Shown here: positions 1 through 10,285 of the stretch, piece after piece
How the letters are laid out: every line of letters starts with the position of its first letter
Position numbering within the stretch: position 1 is the first letter of the stretch
NCBI GenBank assembly: GCA_024364805.1
Contig: CM044523.1
Location: 32,352,428 to 32,380,149, forward strand
Reading direction: 5' to 3'
DNA length: 27,722 nt
Origin: Euprymna scolopes
Taxonomy: Eukaryota; Mollusca; Cephalopoda; Sepiida; Sepiolidae
Program-made: the position numbers and the translations under genes
The notes under the pieces: generated by a model
Told to the model about the DNA's origin: nothing
Databases searched by the model: none
What the model saw: only the letters and a program-made list of their open reading frames with translations

Positions 1-33
<33 letters not shown>
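1..33. repeat. (TA)n microsatellite at window edge
   Basis: Nearly pure TA dinucleotide run with one G interruption. It directly precedes the first recognisable residues of the Penelope-like open frame, so upstream parts of that element are either lost in the microsatellite or lie outside the window. Confidence 0.95.
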
Positions 34-60
34 AGAAAATCATACATAAAAAAATGAAAA

Positions 61-677
61 AATAGGCTTAAAAGTAGACGTCCTAGCTAACATAAAAATA
101 ACAGACTTCCTTGATGTCACGTTAAATTTAGATAAAAACATGAATAAACCCTACTTAAAAGATAACGTTAATCCAATAACTAAATCCTAAGTTCAATCAC
201 CCATCGTCAATTATAAAACAGATTCCTAACTCGATGGTAAGTAGACTCAAAAATAACTCAAGCGATGAAAATGTATTTAACAGGTCACTCAATATCTACG
301 AAAAAGACCTAAAAATAGTGGATACAAAAATATTGATATTAAATAAGCAACAAAACACCAATAACTATAATAAAGTTAAAAATAGAAAAGATTATTATCT
401 GGTATACGGCGCCATACAATCAAATGTTAAAAACAAAACTTGGCAAGAAATGTCTAGACCTCACCAAAAAATACTTCCCCATAACCAATCCCTTGCACAA
501 AATTTTCAATAAAAATAACCTAAAGTTATCATACAGCTGCTGCGAAAATTGAGAGATGATAATTAAAGCACATAATAACAAAACATTAAATAAAAGGAAT
601 GAAAACAATAATAACAAAGTGAACACCATGACAAAAATAGTTTTTAATAACACAAGGACAAAAATGAAACTAGTAGA

Positions 678-740
<63 letters not shown>

Positions 741-1180
741 CCAACCCCGGACAACAACAGTCATAAGATAAATGCAACTGTAGATCTCTCACACTTTGCC
801 CACTTCAAAATAAATGTCTAACAAAAAGCATAGTTTACCAGGCCAAAATATTTGCGAAAGAAAACCTGAATAATAAGAAATATTACGTAGGTATGACGTC
901 CTTAAATTTCAAAACCCGATATTATGATCACAAAAGTACGTGCAAAAATTAAAAAAACACAGAATGAAACAACACTAGCAAACCAATACTGGGAACGCAA
1001 AGCGGACGTTCACCGGTAGTTGAATGGAAAATAGTAAGACAAGCTAGCACACGTAGGGACCTAAACGATCCATGTAGATTATGCCGTCATGAAAAATTTG
1101 CTATCCTATATTTTAAAGAACCCAAGCATTTATTAAACTGTAGGAGAGAAATAGCGAACAACTGTGTACAAAGGATAGCA
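61..1180 (+). mobile_element. Penelope-like element: RT C-terminus plus GIY-YIG nuclease, decayed
   Basis: Remains of the polyprotein of an endonuclease-bearing Penelope-like retroelement. In order along the plus strand one can read the segment TDFLDVTLNLDKN...KPYLK (about 100-160), a stretch with the pattern KxISxxSSxExxFN (about 230-290), then FPITNPLHKIFNKNNLKLSYSC (about 475-545, written here with its key residues only). A cysteine cluster CNCRSLTLCPLQNKC follows (about 773-820), and then KYYVGMTSLNFKTRYYDHKS (about 880-935), which is the GIY-YIG nuclease core with its downstream Arg. A tail near 1075-1175 resembles the family end (LCRHEKFAIL...KHLLNCRREIA). In known elements the RT copies the RNA and the nuclease nicks the target. 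The copy is broken in several places and a microsatellite has expanded inside it. The assignment rests on remembered motifs; the domain order (RT then Cys cluster then GIY-YIG) is diagnostic of Penelope-like elements. Confidence 0.8.
677..739. repeat. (ATA)n microsatellite inside the Penelope-like ORF
   Basis: About 20 ATA/AAT repeats lie between the RT-linker part and the Cys/GIY-YIG part of the element. The run length is a multiple of three, so in all frames it produces homopolymeric Ile, Asn or Tyr-poor stretches. The polyisoleucine open frames here are artefacts of the repeat. Confidence 0.95.
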
Positions 1181-1199
1181 ATACAAAATAATATAAAAT

Positions 1200-1320
1200 T
1201 AGCAATAGCAATAGAAAATAAATAAAATAAAATAAATAAAATAAGACAAGCATACATATACATAAATAATCACACACACACACACATACACACACACACA
1301 TATATATATATATATAATAT
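1200..1320. repeat. A-rich tract with (CA)n and (TA)n microsatellites
   Basis: AAATA-rich sequence (1200-1245) leads into (CA)n at about 1269-1300 and (TA)n at about 1300-1315. The tract separates the end of the nuclease domain from the terminal regulatory region of the Penelope-like element. Confidence 0.9.
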
Positions 1321-1359
1321 TCAAATGTATACATAAAAGAAAAAATCACATTTAACTAC

Positions 1360-1830
1360 AACTAGGTTGAAAATAGGTCAGCTCACTAGATATATACGCT
1401 TCTCGCGAAATAAAGAAGCAAGCACAAAGGAATAGGTGAATCTAGGGTTAACTTTACCTTTGTCCTGTAAGTGCCTGTCCATTGGCTGATTAGGAGAGGC
1501 GTGGTGGAAACTAGGAAGCTGATTGGCTAACTAAAAATGCAATAGAATGTATTATATAAAAACGCGAGATAACCACAACTCTCCGCATAAGCCTGACGAT
1601 TTCTCACGAGAATGAAACGCGGAATATTCTGTGTAGCCTAATCGCCATATGTATTTTTATAAATTATAAATCAAGCAAATTCAAGATACGAAACTAACAT
1701 AGAATCGCAACAACATAACTTAGTTGATTCGTCCGGATTAGAAAAAATATTTTAAATTAAATGAAGAAATAAAGAAATTTAATGTAAGAAATTAATGAAT
1801 AGAATTAATAAAACATCAAATAGTGGTAAC
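1360..1830 (+). promoter_or_regulatory. Terminal (pLTR-like) region of the Penelope-like element with CCAAT and TATA boxes
   Basis: Downstream of the nuclease domain the sequence looks like a polymerase II promoter. There are inverted CCAAT boxes (ATTGGCTGAT at 1481-1490 and GATTGGCTAA at 1521-1530) and a TATA box (TATATAAAAA at 1553-1562). Transcription would be expected to start about 25-30 bases later, near 1585, which is where the candidate hammerhead ribozyme begins. Penelope-like elements carry terminal repeats with promoter activity and often hammerhead motifs, so this placement fits a 3' terminal repeat. The matching upstream copy is not in the window, so the repeat itself cannot be demonstrated. 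The outer limits are estimates. Confidence 0.5.
1584..1645 (+). ncRNA. Candidate hammerhead ribozyme (type I) of the Penelope-like element
   Basis: The invariant core is present: CTGACGA at 1593-1599 (C3 to A9) and GAAA at 1614-1617 (G12 to A15.1). Stem II is TTCTC/GAGAA (1601-1605 with 1608-1612), next to an unpaired T-T at the core side. Stem III starts at A1617 and closes at T1634 with pairs A-U, C-G, G-U, C-G, G-U, G-C and A-U around an ATAT loop, giving GTA as the cleavage triplet (cut after A1635). Stem I pairs C1592-G1636, G1591-C1637, A1589-T1639 and T1588-A1640, then after an internal loop G1585-C1643 and C1584-G1644. Self-cleaving hammerheads are established components of many Penelope-like elements, and this one sits on the same strand just downstream of the GIY-YIG domain. 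The T-T pair and the A-C mismatch in stem I suggest decay; activity is unknown. Confidence 0.5.
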
Positions 1831-2312
1831 ATTGTATGATATTTTGTTTGAAAAAAAATTTTTTAATGGAGATACGAAAATAAAAAATACTTTGCAAGGA
1901 TGAGATATAGGTAAAATATTTTCGATTGTTTCCTTATAAGGGAAATGGTTTCCATAATGTTTTATTGTTTAAGTGTTTTTTATTCAATAAGTCTAAAGAA
2001 AGGCTATTCTTGGGAAAATTTTCAAACGACATAATGTTGGAATTTATCCGAATAGTCTTGAAACAATTGTAACTACCGATGAAATACACTATTTGTTGCT
2101 ATCAACCCATTCTTTGAAGTCTTGGTTTTTGTTAAAACAATATATGAATGCTCAATTATAAAATATGATAATTTTGTAGCTTACAGTTTAAGTCGTCTTT
2201 GTTTGGTTTTAAAAAATGTGCCCAACCAATTTTATACACTAAAAGCTATATTGAACAAGGAAACTTAAACGAGACTAATAACACAGAACAAGAGATTTAC
2301 TTTAATAAATAG
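1831..2312. other. AT-rich spacer with no gene seen
   Basis: No coding or RNA signal recognised. An A8/T6 inverted run lies near 1850. The left end of the Tc1-like element should fall between about 2190 and 2312, but no convincing terminal inverted repeat was found. Confidence 0.6.
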
Positions 2313-3356
2313 TTAGGATGGAATCGTATTCCCTTTTGATTTCTTTAAAAGATCAATCCTTTTAGACATGCTCTCAACCAAAGTGGAACACCGTGAAGAG
2401 AAGATTCTATTCCATTTGCTTTGCACATCTTCCCACAGTTTGTCATTGTTCGAAAAGGTTCTTCCATCCAATGCACGAGATATTATGGACCAAATATTCT
2501 CGATTGGGTTTAAATCGGGGCTTTGACCTGGCCAAAATATCACATCAATTGAATTATCAGGAAACCATTTTTTTTTTTACTTTAGCAGTGTGTGCAGGAG
2601 CATTATCATGTTGAAAAGTAATGTTCTGAGATATTCCAAGTTTCTGAATACTTGCTAACAGTCCTGTTTCTAATATTCGAATGTATTTCTTTGCATTGAG
2701 TGACTTCTCACATCTAATAAGTTCCCCAACGCCTGCTGCAGTAAAAGTTCCCCAAACTATTATCCCTCCATTCCCGTGTTTAACTGATGTTTTTATGCAA
2801 CTTGGTTAAACTCTTTCTCCAGTTCTTTGATTACACCATTCGGGGACACCAGGAGCATCACTAACAAGACAAAATCTTAGTTCATCTGACCAGAAAACAT
2901 TCCTGAACCAGTCTGTATCCTTCTTGTCATAATACGAGAAAGATCTCTTTCTATCATTGATATTCTTCTTGGATAAACATGGCTTCTTTGCACACCTTTT
3001 AGAAGAAAATCCCATTTTTTTCATTCGTCTAGATATTGTGTATCTAGAAAAAGAATTTCCAGCCCCTGTTTTGAATTCTTTGCTATGGTCTTCAAAGTTT
3101 TCTTTTGATCCTTCAAAACAATTCATTTAAGCCCGTGGTCGTCTTTCAAAGTGAATACTCTAGGACGACCAGATCCAGATTTCCCTTTTACCAAGCATTC
3201 AACTTCGAACTTTCGACGAATTCACTTTACTACAGATCGAGATGTTTTCACATTTTATTTTCTTAAAATATCACAAATCTGCGTGAGAGTCATTTTGGAC
3301 TGCCTTAATCTTGCAATTCGGTTTTTAATATCCTCGCCAAGATGCGGTCTTACCAT
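2313..3356 (-). pseudogene. Tc1-like transposase, decayed (DDE present)
   Basis: Reading leftward from an ATG at 3354-3356, the protein begins [20 protein letters not shown], a helix-turn-helix start typical of Tc1 transposases. A GRPR AT-hook-like motif follows near 3165. Then come MKKMGFSSKRCAKKPCLSKK, the first catalytic Asp in VFWSDELRF, the second in FQHDNAPAHTAK, and the final Glu in WPGQSPDLNPIENIW. The span of about 348 codons matches the usual 340-350 residues, and the second Asp to Glu spacing fits DD34E. The frame is interrupted by in-frame stops in the DNA-binding region, by a stop just after the GERV residues (about 2803), and by a slip at the A/T run at 2567-2577. The transposase would have cut and pasted the element at TA targets. 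No clean terminal repeats were found, so element ends are not assigned. All three catalytic residues survive, but the gene cannot make a full protein. Confidence 0.85.
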
Positions 3357-3517
3357 TTTTAGGATTAATTTTTCCACTTATTATTATATGCTATAATAAT
3401 AATGATCTGCAAAATAGAAATTTTCAGTTAAAATTAACAAAAAGTTCATGGAAAAATATTGAAAAATCGATTTCTTCCTTCTTTCACTCTTTGCCCATTT
3501 TTTTGATCATGAGTGTG

Positions 3518-3700
<183 letters not shown>

Positions 3701-3718
3701 AGTTTACATGGTTCAGTA

Positions 3719-3945
3719 ATGTTTAAACATCTTCCTGGTGAGGCCAGAGTATGTATGTCAGCCACATATCTTTCCTCTTGTGGTGTTAATCTTAACGCCA
3801 TTGCTTCAAAGTATTCCATAAATACATTGGCCAATACTGATAACAACAATGATCCCATAGCTGGACGTTTCATGCCTAATAGTCTAATCAATTTAGCTGA
3901 TTTTTTGGCTGAACCTCAAACAAATTGCCAACAAAGGTTTTGAAC
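3719..3945 (-). mobile_element. Penelope-type reverse transcriptase fragment, decayed
   Basis: On the minus strand the segment reads [20 protein letters not shown] (about 3790-3855). It matches the RT motif whose usual form is MGSPLSPVLANxFMEYFE, typical of Penelope-like RTs and unlike the GVPQGSxLGPLLF form of LINEs. About 60 residues are recognisable. The catalytic YxDD region that should follow is absent or unrecognisable; the sequence passes instead into a segment reading [13 protein letters not shown]. The fragment lies in opposite orientation to the element at 61-1180 and overlaps none of its preserved domains, so the two could be parts of different copies. Confidence 0.65.
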
Positions 3946-4267
3946 TTGGATATTAGCATGAATAACCTCTCTTTCTTAAAAAAATGTTTATCGCAAATAA
4001 CCTTGCCGAAAGGGGTCAATGGCCGCCATCTTTAAAGATTGCCGCCGATTTTAGCTACCCATTTCTAATCTCAATTGCTGTAAATACATCTTCAAAAATA
4101 ACAATGTAGCAACGTGCAATGTAATAAAACTAACCTTTTTCATAAAGTTAAATATAATTATAACTTCTTATACTTTATTTTTTTGTCTCTTTTGATGTAT
4201 TACTGCAGGAGCTTAATATTCTATGATATTCTAATTTCAGGAAAGTCAAAGTGAAGCTCCGATAATT
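3946..4267. other. Non-coding stretch before the DNVDHN-family copy
   Basis: No gene recognised. It contains GGCCGCCATCTTTAAAG (4021-4037), a match to the YY1-type GCCGCCATCTT motif. A polypyrimidine-AG acceptor-like sequence lies just before 4241 (TTCTAATTTCAG followed by GAAAG). The second could be the 3' splice site of the exon that carries the next feature, but this is weak. Confidence 0.4.
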
Positions 4268-7160
4268 ATGGATGCTGACAAGTGTGCTGTTTGCAACAAT
4301 AAACTGTCCAGTAATAAAAAACATTAATCGTCAGCCAGAATACAATCGATTCCATTAACAGAGCTTCTAAATAACGTGGAGAGAAGATCGTTATTTAGAT
4401 CGGTCAAGGTCCTCACAAGAAATGCAGACAGCGTTCTATCAACCCCAAATGCATAAAAATATACCGTAAAAATAGGTTCACTCACGATGAAATGCTATAC
4501 CGTGCAATTTCCTATTTGTGTGTGCTTAACTTAAAGAAACATTGTCTTTTTGTGGTTCTGGGGCAAAATCTGATAGAAAGAAAAACGTGTTGATTCTTCC
4601 CATGGAGAAACTATGTAGCTTCAGAACCAAATGTTAAAAGTTTGTGAGAAAGTCCGAAAAAATGATATCTAGGCATCCACTGTTAAAAGTAAAATAGGTT
4701 ATGTAGCTGAACTCGTTTCACAAGAAGCACGTTAGCACAGAACATGTTTTGCAAATTTGGATTCCAATAAACACATTCCTAAGATATTCTCTTCTGTTGA
4801 TTCTTCTAAGAAACAAAACCCGGGTAGACCAGAGGTTTCAGAGAGAAAACAAATATTTCTGGAAGTTGCTAATTATTTGCAGCCAAATGACGAGGAGTAA
4901 CTCACAATTGTCGATCTTGTTAAAAAAATGAAGGAAATTCTCGAGGACACTAGCCTTGAACAATACAGTCTATCACACATGAATTCTGATTGCTAGAACA
5001 TTTCAAAGACAAACTCATTGCGACTGAAATTAATGGGAAACTTAATGTTGTTACATTCTTAAGTACAGCAAAATATATTCTTCATGAATTCTATGCACAG
5101 AGCCGCTCAACAGACAGTTCAGAACCAGATGCCATTAGAATCATAAAGATGTCAGTCAAGCTTACCAAGAATGACATTAAAAGTATCCAGGTAAGTTCAA
5201 AATATTACCCGTCTAAGAATGATCTTCAACGATGCGATTCTTGAATATGTTTCTAAAACATTGTTGATCTTTCTCAAGAAAATATTTGCAGGTAAAAAAA
5301 ATGATTTGAAACTTGCATTAATAGGTCAAGCGATAATGCAGGCTGTTAGACTAAGAATTCTCCATGCACCTTTGTAGTTTGGTTTAGCAGTGGAAATGCA
5401 TGAACAATTTGGATCGAGGTTCTTATTTGACACTTTGAATAAGCATGATTTTCTTTTCATCTTGCTCGAAAGTCCTGAAATTCGAAAGTAGTGCCGCTCT
5501 TGTTCATGGCGCTGAAACTCTTACCTGTTGAAACTAAAATTGTGAAGTTCGTATCTGATAATGTAGACCACAATGTAAAGAGTATTGATGGATTCAACAC
5601 ATTCCACGATAAAGGCATCATAGCATTCTTTACACCAAGGGTAGTTACAGCAAAACCAGATCCAAGGATTCAGACCCTTTCATAAGATATAATAAGGGTT
5701 GGAAGGACCAACATCAAGTACCTAGATTCACAGTACACCAACAAACCGCCAGTGACATTTAAACAACTCCATGCCAAGAAAGTTGTCGATTCCACTGCTG
5801 ATGTTATAATTCTTTCGAAGGTTTCACTCATTTTACATCTGTCCAGACTCACATTGTCAGGCCTTATGCAGTCAGTGCACAAATAAACATATTCTGGGAA
5901 ATCAGCCACAGGTTTTTTTGTTTTATCAGTGATCGACATAGATCCTGATAACCCAACCTGCGTGTGCTCAACATTATGTAAAATTAGCCAGGAAAAGCAA
6001 CATTACATCAATTCTAACATTCGATCAGCCACTTTGGTACAAAGAAATGATGATATTCAAGTCACAGTCTAATTTCAGTCCCCTAAAATCATTTGTCTTG
6101 CGACTTGATGGGCTCCATACATAAATGAGCTTTCTGGGGCCAACTGATAATTTGATGACAGGTTCTGGATTGCAAAAGCTTTTTGAACTTTCGTATGCTG
6201 AAAACAATCAAGCACATGCCAAATGGCAAAGCAATTGCAAAAGTCATTCGTTCACACGTCTTAATTGATGTTGCTCTGAATGTCATTTTAAGCAAAAGAC
6301 TATGATTTGTCAGTTTCTCATGTCACTGAGGATGATCAGCCAAATACTGATGCGGAAGAGTCATTTCCTCAAAAGCAAGACCTGAAGAAAGCTCAGGAGC
6401 TATTGAAAGGTCTCCTTGGTGGGACTGAGACATTGATTAATGATCTGTCATCAGTGTCTGTGACCAGGATTGGCCAGAGAATCAGCCATGTGAAGGATGC
6501 GATAGTTGATCAGCAAACAGTAAAATTGTGGATTCACTATCTTGATATGGTGAAGATCCTGCAATTGTTTATCAAGGCAGAGTGCACCGGGAACTGGGAA
6601 TTGCACCTGGACGCTGGATGAAAATGCTGCCAATCGACCTACTTGTACTTGCAGAAAATTGAGGAGCTACCGAAAAGCCATCCTGAAGTTTACCTAACAT
6701 TTTCTGAAGGATGCAATGTGATTAGACGGAGTAATCGCTACTGTGCTGGCTTGTCGACGGATCTGGTTCCTGAGCAGGTGCTAATGAGAAGCATAAAGAC
6801 GTCTGGATGCCTTACTCATGACAGAGGAATGAACGAAATTCCACGATCGGTTTGGATGCTATCACTGCCAGCGTGCGCTGAAATCAAGTTTACAATGCCA
6901 GAACTAGCAGACATTCGTTATGGCTATAGTGAACAGCAATAGGAGTCTACTTCAGAGGGAAAAGAGCCATACGTGAGGAATACATGAAAGCCCCTTTGTT
7001 TCTCCAGACATATGACTCTTTCACGAATGATCCGTCCATTCACAGCATTTCAAGGGGAGCAAGGTGAATGTGGGCAGAGCATTTCAAGAGCAAGGTCTAT
7101 GTGGACAGAGCAAACTCCATAAGAGAGTCAATCATAGCTTCAATAGTTACAAAAAATGTC
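4268..7160 (+). pseudogene. Decayed copy of a multicopy metazoan protein family (DNVDHN motif), function unknown
   Basis: Blocks of one protein can be read in order across three frames. They start at an ATG (4268) with MDADKCAVCNNKL, a CxxC pair. Next is NRFTHDEMLYRAI (about 4470), then KKNDLKLALIGQAIMQAVR with LRILHAP (about 5295-5370), and VEMHEQFGSRFLFDTLNKH (about 5390-5450). After these come FVSDNVDHNVKSIDGFNTFH and KGIIAFFTP (about 5550-5635), then the SHVKDAIVDQQTVKLWIHYL region (about 6480-6545). The series ends with YLQKIEELPKSHPEVYLTF, RRSNRYCAGLSTDLVPEQVL and MRSIKTSGCLTHDRGMNEI (6643-6840), and a trailing LSS/SISRGA-like block near 7050. I remember the same motifs (DNVDHN..LDG..TFHGMGIIA, and TDM..EQ.LMR..K..GGLTHGRG) from many uncharacterised invertebrate and fish proteins that occur in large numbers, so spread by a mobile element is likely. 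I do not know its function. Many stops and frame changes are present, with no obvious complete intron structure, although CAG|GTAAGT near 5190-5197 resembles a splice donor. Confidence 0.65.
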
Positions 7161-8054
7161 TGCTGCTTCTCTGGCCACATGTCCTTCTGTCTCTGCTATG
7201 ACGTTATTCCGCGCAGTCAGCGGGGTCATTTGCATATCTTTATGCGGTTACGGCTACCCCCAGGGTCAACGACTCTGTCACACAATATTTGTGACGTCAT
7301 GCGTTATGTTGTTGACATTTATTTGTTTTGTTCTACATTTAACATCTTTAACCATCGTATGACATATTTTCCTGTCTCTTTCCCGTTTGTTTCCTAAACT
7401 TTGTATCATTTCCACCTATACTTTGTTCGAACATTGTCAAGATGAATACTAGTTGATGTACTCGCTATCCAACACAGGGTATACATAATGTAAAAATAGT
7501 TATTATGCCTGTTGTGGGATCCTTTGCGTAATACACTGCCTCCAACGTTGAATATTCCGTAACTACCTTTGTGTTTGTCTTCAAAAATGTATCCGACTGT
7601 ATTTGTCTATCCCCGCTTTTGTGAGGAGACATGTAAATAGAAAGAATTATATCATTAGGCTTTATTCACGAGTAGCACCTGGCCATGGTAAGTAGTTAAT
7701 CATCTGTAAAAGAAAAGGACGGACGAAATTACTATCGGCGAAGATATCTAATAGTTAAAAAGCTCCCTTTACTATATTAAGAAAGGTCTTCTATGTAATA
7801 ACGTTATTATTTCAGCACTGTTCATCAACGGCGTAAATACTTATAGAAAATATTAAAAAAGGGTTTTCAGATATTTTGGTATTAGCGGGGCGAGACCTAA
7901 ATCAAGCTTAAGTATATTTCAATTCGTGCAGATTTCATATTTATTTTTACAGAGACAAATCTTTATGGATTATGTAGTACTAATTTCAAAAGTTAAAACA
8001 TATAACTCAGGTACCAGCAGCTAAAATCGAAACCAAAATATTTTGCGCTTCAGT
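7161..8054. other. Gene-free stretch with CRE and octamer motifs
   Basis: No coding or RNA gene recognised. Two exact regulatory words lie 57 bases apart: ATTTGCAT (octamer, 7228-7235) and the palindromic TGACGTCA (CRE, 7292-7299). This GC-richer patch (about 7190-7310) follows the decayed protein copy. The rest is AT-rich. Single words of 8 bases can occur by chance, so regulatory function is only a possibility. Confidence 0.35.
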
Positions 8055-8060
8055 TGTTTG

Positions 8061-8775
8061 AGCTATCGACATCTTATCTTTTGATAAAAATGATTTAAAA
8101 GTAAGTTTGAGCTATCGACATATTTTATTTTCTGATAAGAACAATGTAAAATTAAGTATGAGCTATCTACATATCTTCTGATAAGAACGTTTGAACTATC
8201 GACATATCTTATTTTCTGATAAGAACAATTTAAAATTAAGTATGAGCTATCTACATATCTTCTGATAAGAACGTTTGAACTATCGACATATCTTCTGGTA
8301 AAACGATTAAAAGTTAAGTTTGAGCTATCGACATATCTTCTGGTGAGAACGATTGCACTATCGATATATTTTATATTCTGATGATAACGATTAAAAATTA
8401 GATTTCAGCTATCGACATATCTTCTGATAAGAACGATGGAACTATCGACATATCTTATCTTCTGATAAAAATGATTTAAAATTAAGTTTGAACTATCGAC
8501 ATACCTTCTGATAAGAACGGTTGAACTATCGACATATCTTCTTATAAGAGCGATTGAACTATTGACATCTTATCTTCTGATAAAAACGATTTAAAATTAA
8601 ATTTGAACTATCGACATAGCTTCCGATGAGAACGATTGCGCTATCGATGTATTTTATATTCTGATAAGAACGATTTAAAATCAGGTTTCAGCTATCGACA
8701 TATTTTCTGATCAGAACGATGGAACTATCGACATATCTTCTGATGAAAACGATTTAAAATTTAACGATTTCAAGC
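8061..8775. repeat. Satellite with alternating long and short units (ACTATCGACAT motif)
   Basis: About 17 tandem copies of a unit that begins with a form of GAACTATCGACATATCTT and continues CTGATAAGAACGATT. Long units of roughly 46-52 bp end with an added ..TAAAATTAAGTTT tail; short units of about 32-34 bp lack it. The two types alternate over much of the block, giving a higher-order period near 84 bp. One exact duplication of about 75 bp covers 8143-8280. Copies diverge by a few changes each. This is a local satellite or minisatellite; no coding frame is maintained. Confidence 0.9.
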
Positions 8776-9169
8776 TATGAATGAATTTTTACATGCGCAA
8801 AAATAATAGAAATACGCCGGAAAGTTAAATGAACATGTATTTCAAACTGCTGACATAGTTCTGTACCCGTTATTCATCAATCCAAGCATAGATTTTTACT
8901 CGTTATAAACTACTTTGTGTATTTGTGCATAGTGTATGATCACAATTTCGAGTTAATTTCAGCTGTTATGTGACCAGTAGTTTAAGAGTTTATGGGTTAA
9001 ATATTTTCACACAGACACACACACGTACGTGTATCTACTATTCTATTTTAGTAGATGTGTAAGCAGGAACTGTTTATGTTTTTATTCTTATTTTTTTGTA
9101 TTTTAGTACATCCCAACCAGCTACATTACCACAGCGACATTATCACAGTACTGTGAATTAGGAGTCAGA
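8776..9169. other. Gene-free AT-rich stretch
   Basis: No gene recognised. A short (CA)n/ACGT-rich tract lies at about 9010-9035, and a T-rich tract (9078-9110) could be the poly(A) side of the adjacent minus-strand LINE. Confidence 0.5.
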
Positions 9170-9541
9170 TCAATAGGGGCATCCTAGGTGGAGAGTGGTG
9201 CAGTGAGACGGTTGTCTATATTATATTTAAACGTCTGTATGTTGGTACACAGAGAAACAGGGCGCAGATAGCAGGAAGATATTAGAGTAGAAAGCCTCCC
9301 CCGGCATCTGGACACCTTTACAACAAAGTGCGATCATCAGAGCATATTCCATTAAAATAACGCAAGCACAGTGGTGCATCATTGCGACGACAGGTCTAGA
9401 ACTTTTGAGCTGGTGAAGTACATATAAGATTAGATGCTCTTTTATTGGGCCCCGTGAAAGAGGAATAGATGTGATTGCTGCAGCAATCCAGATATGACAA
9501 CAATATTCCACGCGTGGACGAGTGGCAACTTTGCAAATATA
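9170..9541 (-). mobile_element. LINE 3' end (CR1/jockey type), part nearest the 3' terminus
   Basis: The minus strand encodes the C-terminal tail of a non-LTR reverse transcriptase. MEYCCHIW (about 9488-9511) matches the conserved PxMEYCCHIW block. A HFVVKVSRCRG segment and the tail TNIQTFKYNIDNRLTAPLS (about 9185-9240) match the typical C-terminus of this LINE class. The fragment continues beyond the mariner inserted at 9542 and resumes at 11635. Several frame changes and stops show it is an old copy. Confidence 0.7.
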
Positions 9542-10188
9542 TTAGGTTGATACCAAAGTTCTTGCGTAATATTTAATTTTGATTTCAAATGATGCATTTT
9601 CAAAAAATTTTTCGTTATAATACATAATTTATTTATTTATACATCATTTTAAAGAGCGTTGTTCGCTCTATCGAACCGTTTAAATTACAATCGTTTTAAA
9701 ACAACTGCGTCTTCTTTTGAGAACGCTTAATACAAGATGGAAAAAGGCAAATTTGCACAATTTTCTTTTTTTCAATTCAAGCTAGGGTGAAAAGCTGCTG
9801 AATCATCTCGCTATATCAACGAAGCCTAGGAATCACTACTGAACGCGCAGTACAATGGTGGTCTAAGAGATTTCGTTGCAGCGACGACAGTTTTGAAGAT
9901 GATGAACGTAGTGGTCGGCCATCGGATGCTGACAACGATCAATTAAAGGCCTTAGTATAAGCCAATCCACGCACAACGGTTCGAGAACTTGCGTCTGAAT
10001 TAGACGTAACGTATACGACTATTTCCAACCACTTGAGAGAAATTGGAAAGACAAAATAAACTTGATAAATAGGTGCATCACGAATTGAATGGCAACTAAA
10101 AAAACTATTTCTTTACCGGTTTTTCACTTACGATGAAAAGTAGGTTGTTTACTACAACTGGCGACGCTAAGCTCAGCGGTTAGACACC

Positions 10189-10224
10189 TGTTATATTACG
10201 GGGTTACCAACATGACGTATGTTG

Positions 10225-10285
<61 letters not shown>

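Noticed and set aside
420-771. Polyisoleucine open frames on both strands
   Set aside because: Created by the ATA triplet run; the real reading is the Penelope-like element in the plus frames on either side.
2190-3515. Terminal inverted repeats for the Tc1-like element
   Set aside because: AAAAAATGTGCCCAA near 2213 and TTTGCCCATTTTTTT near 3490 are only loosely inverted matches, not enough to set ends.
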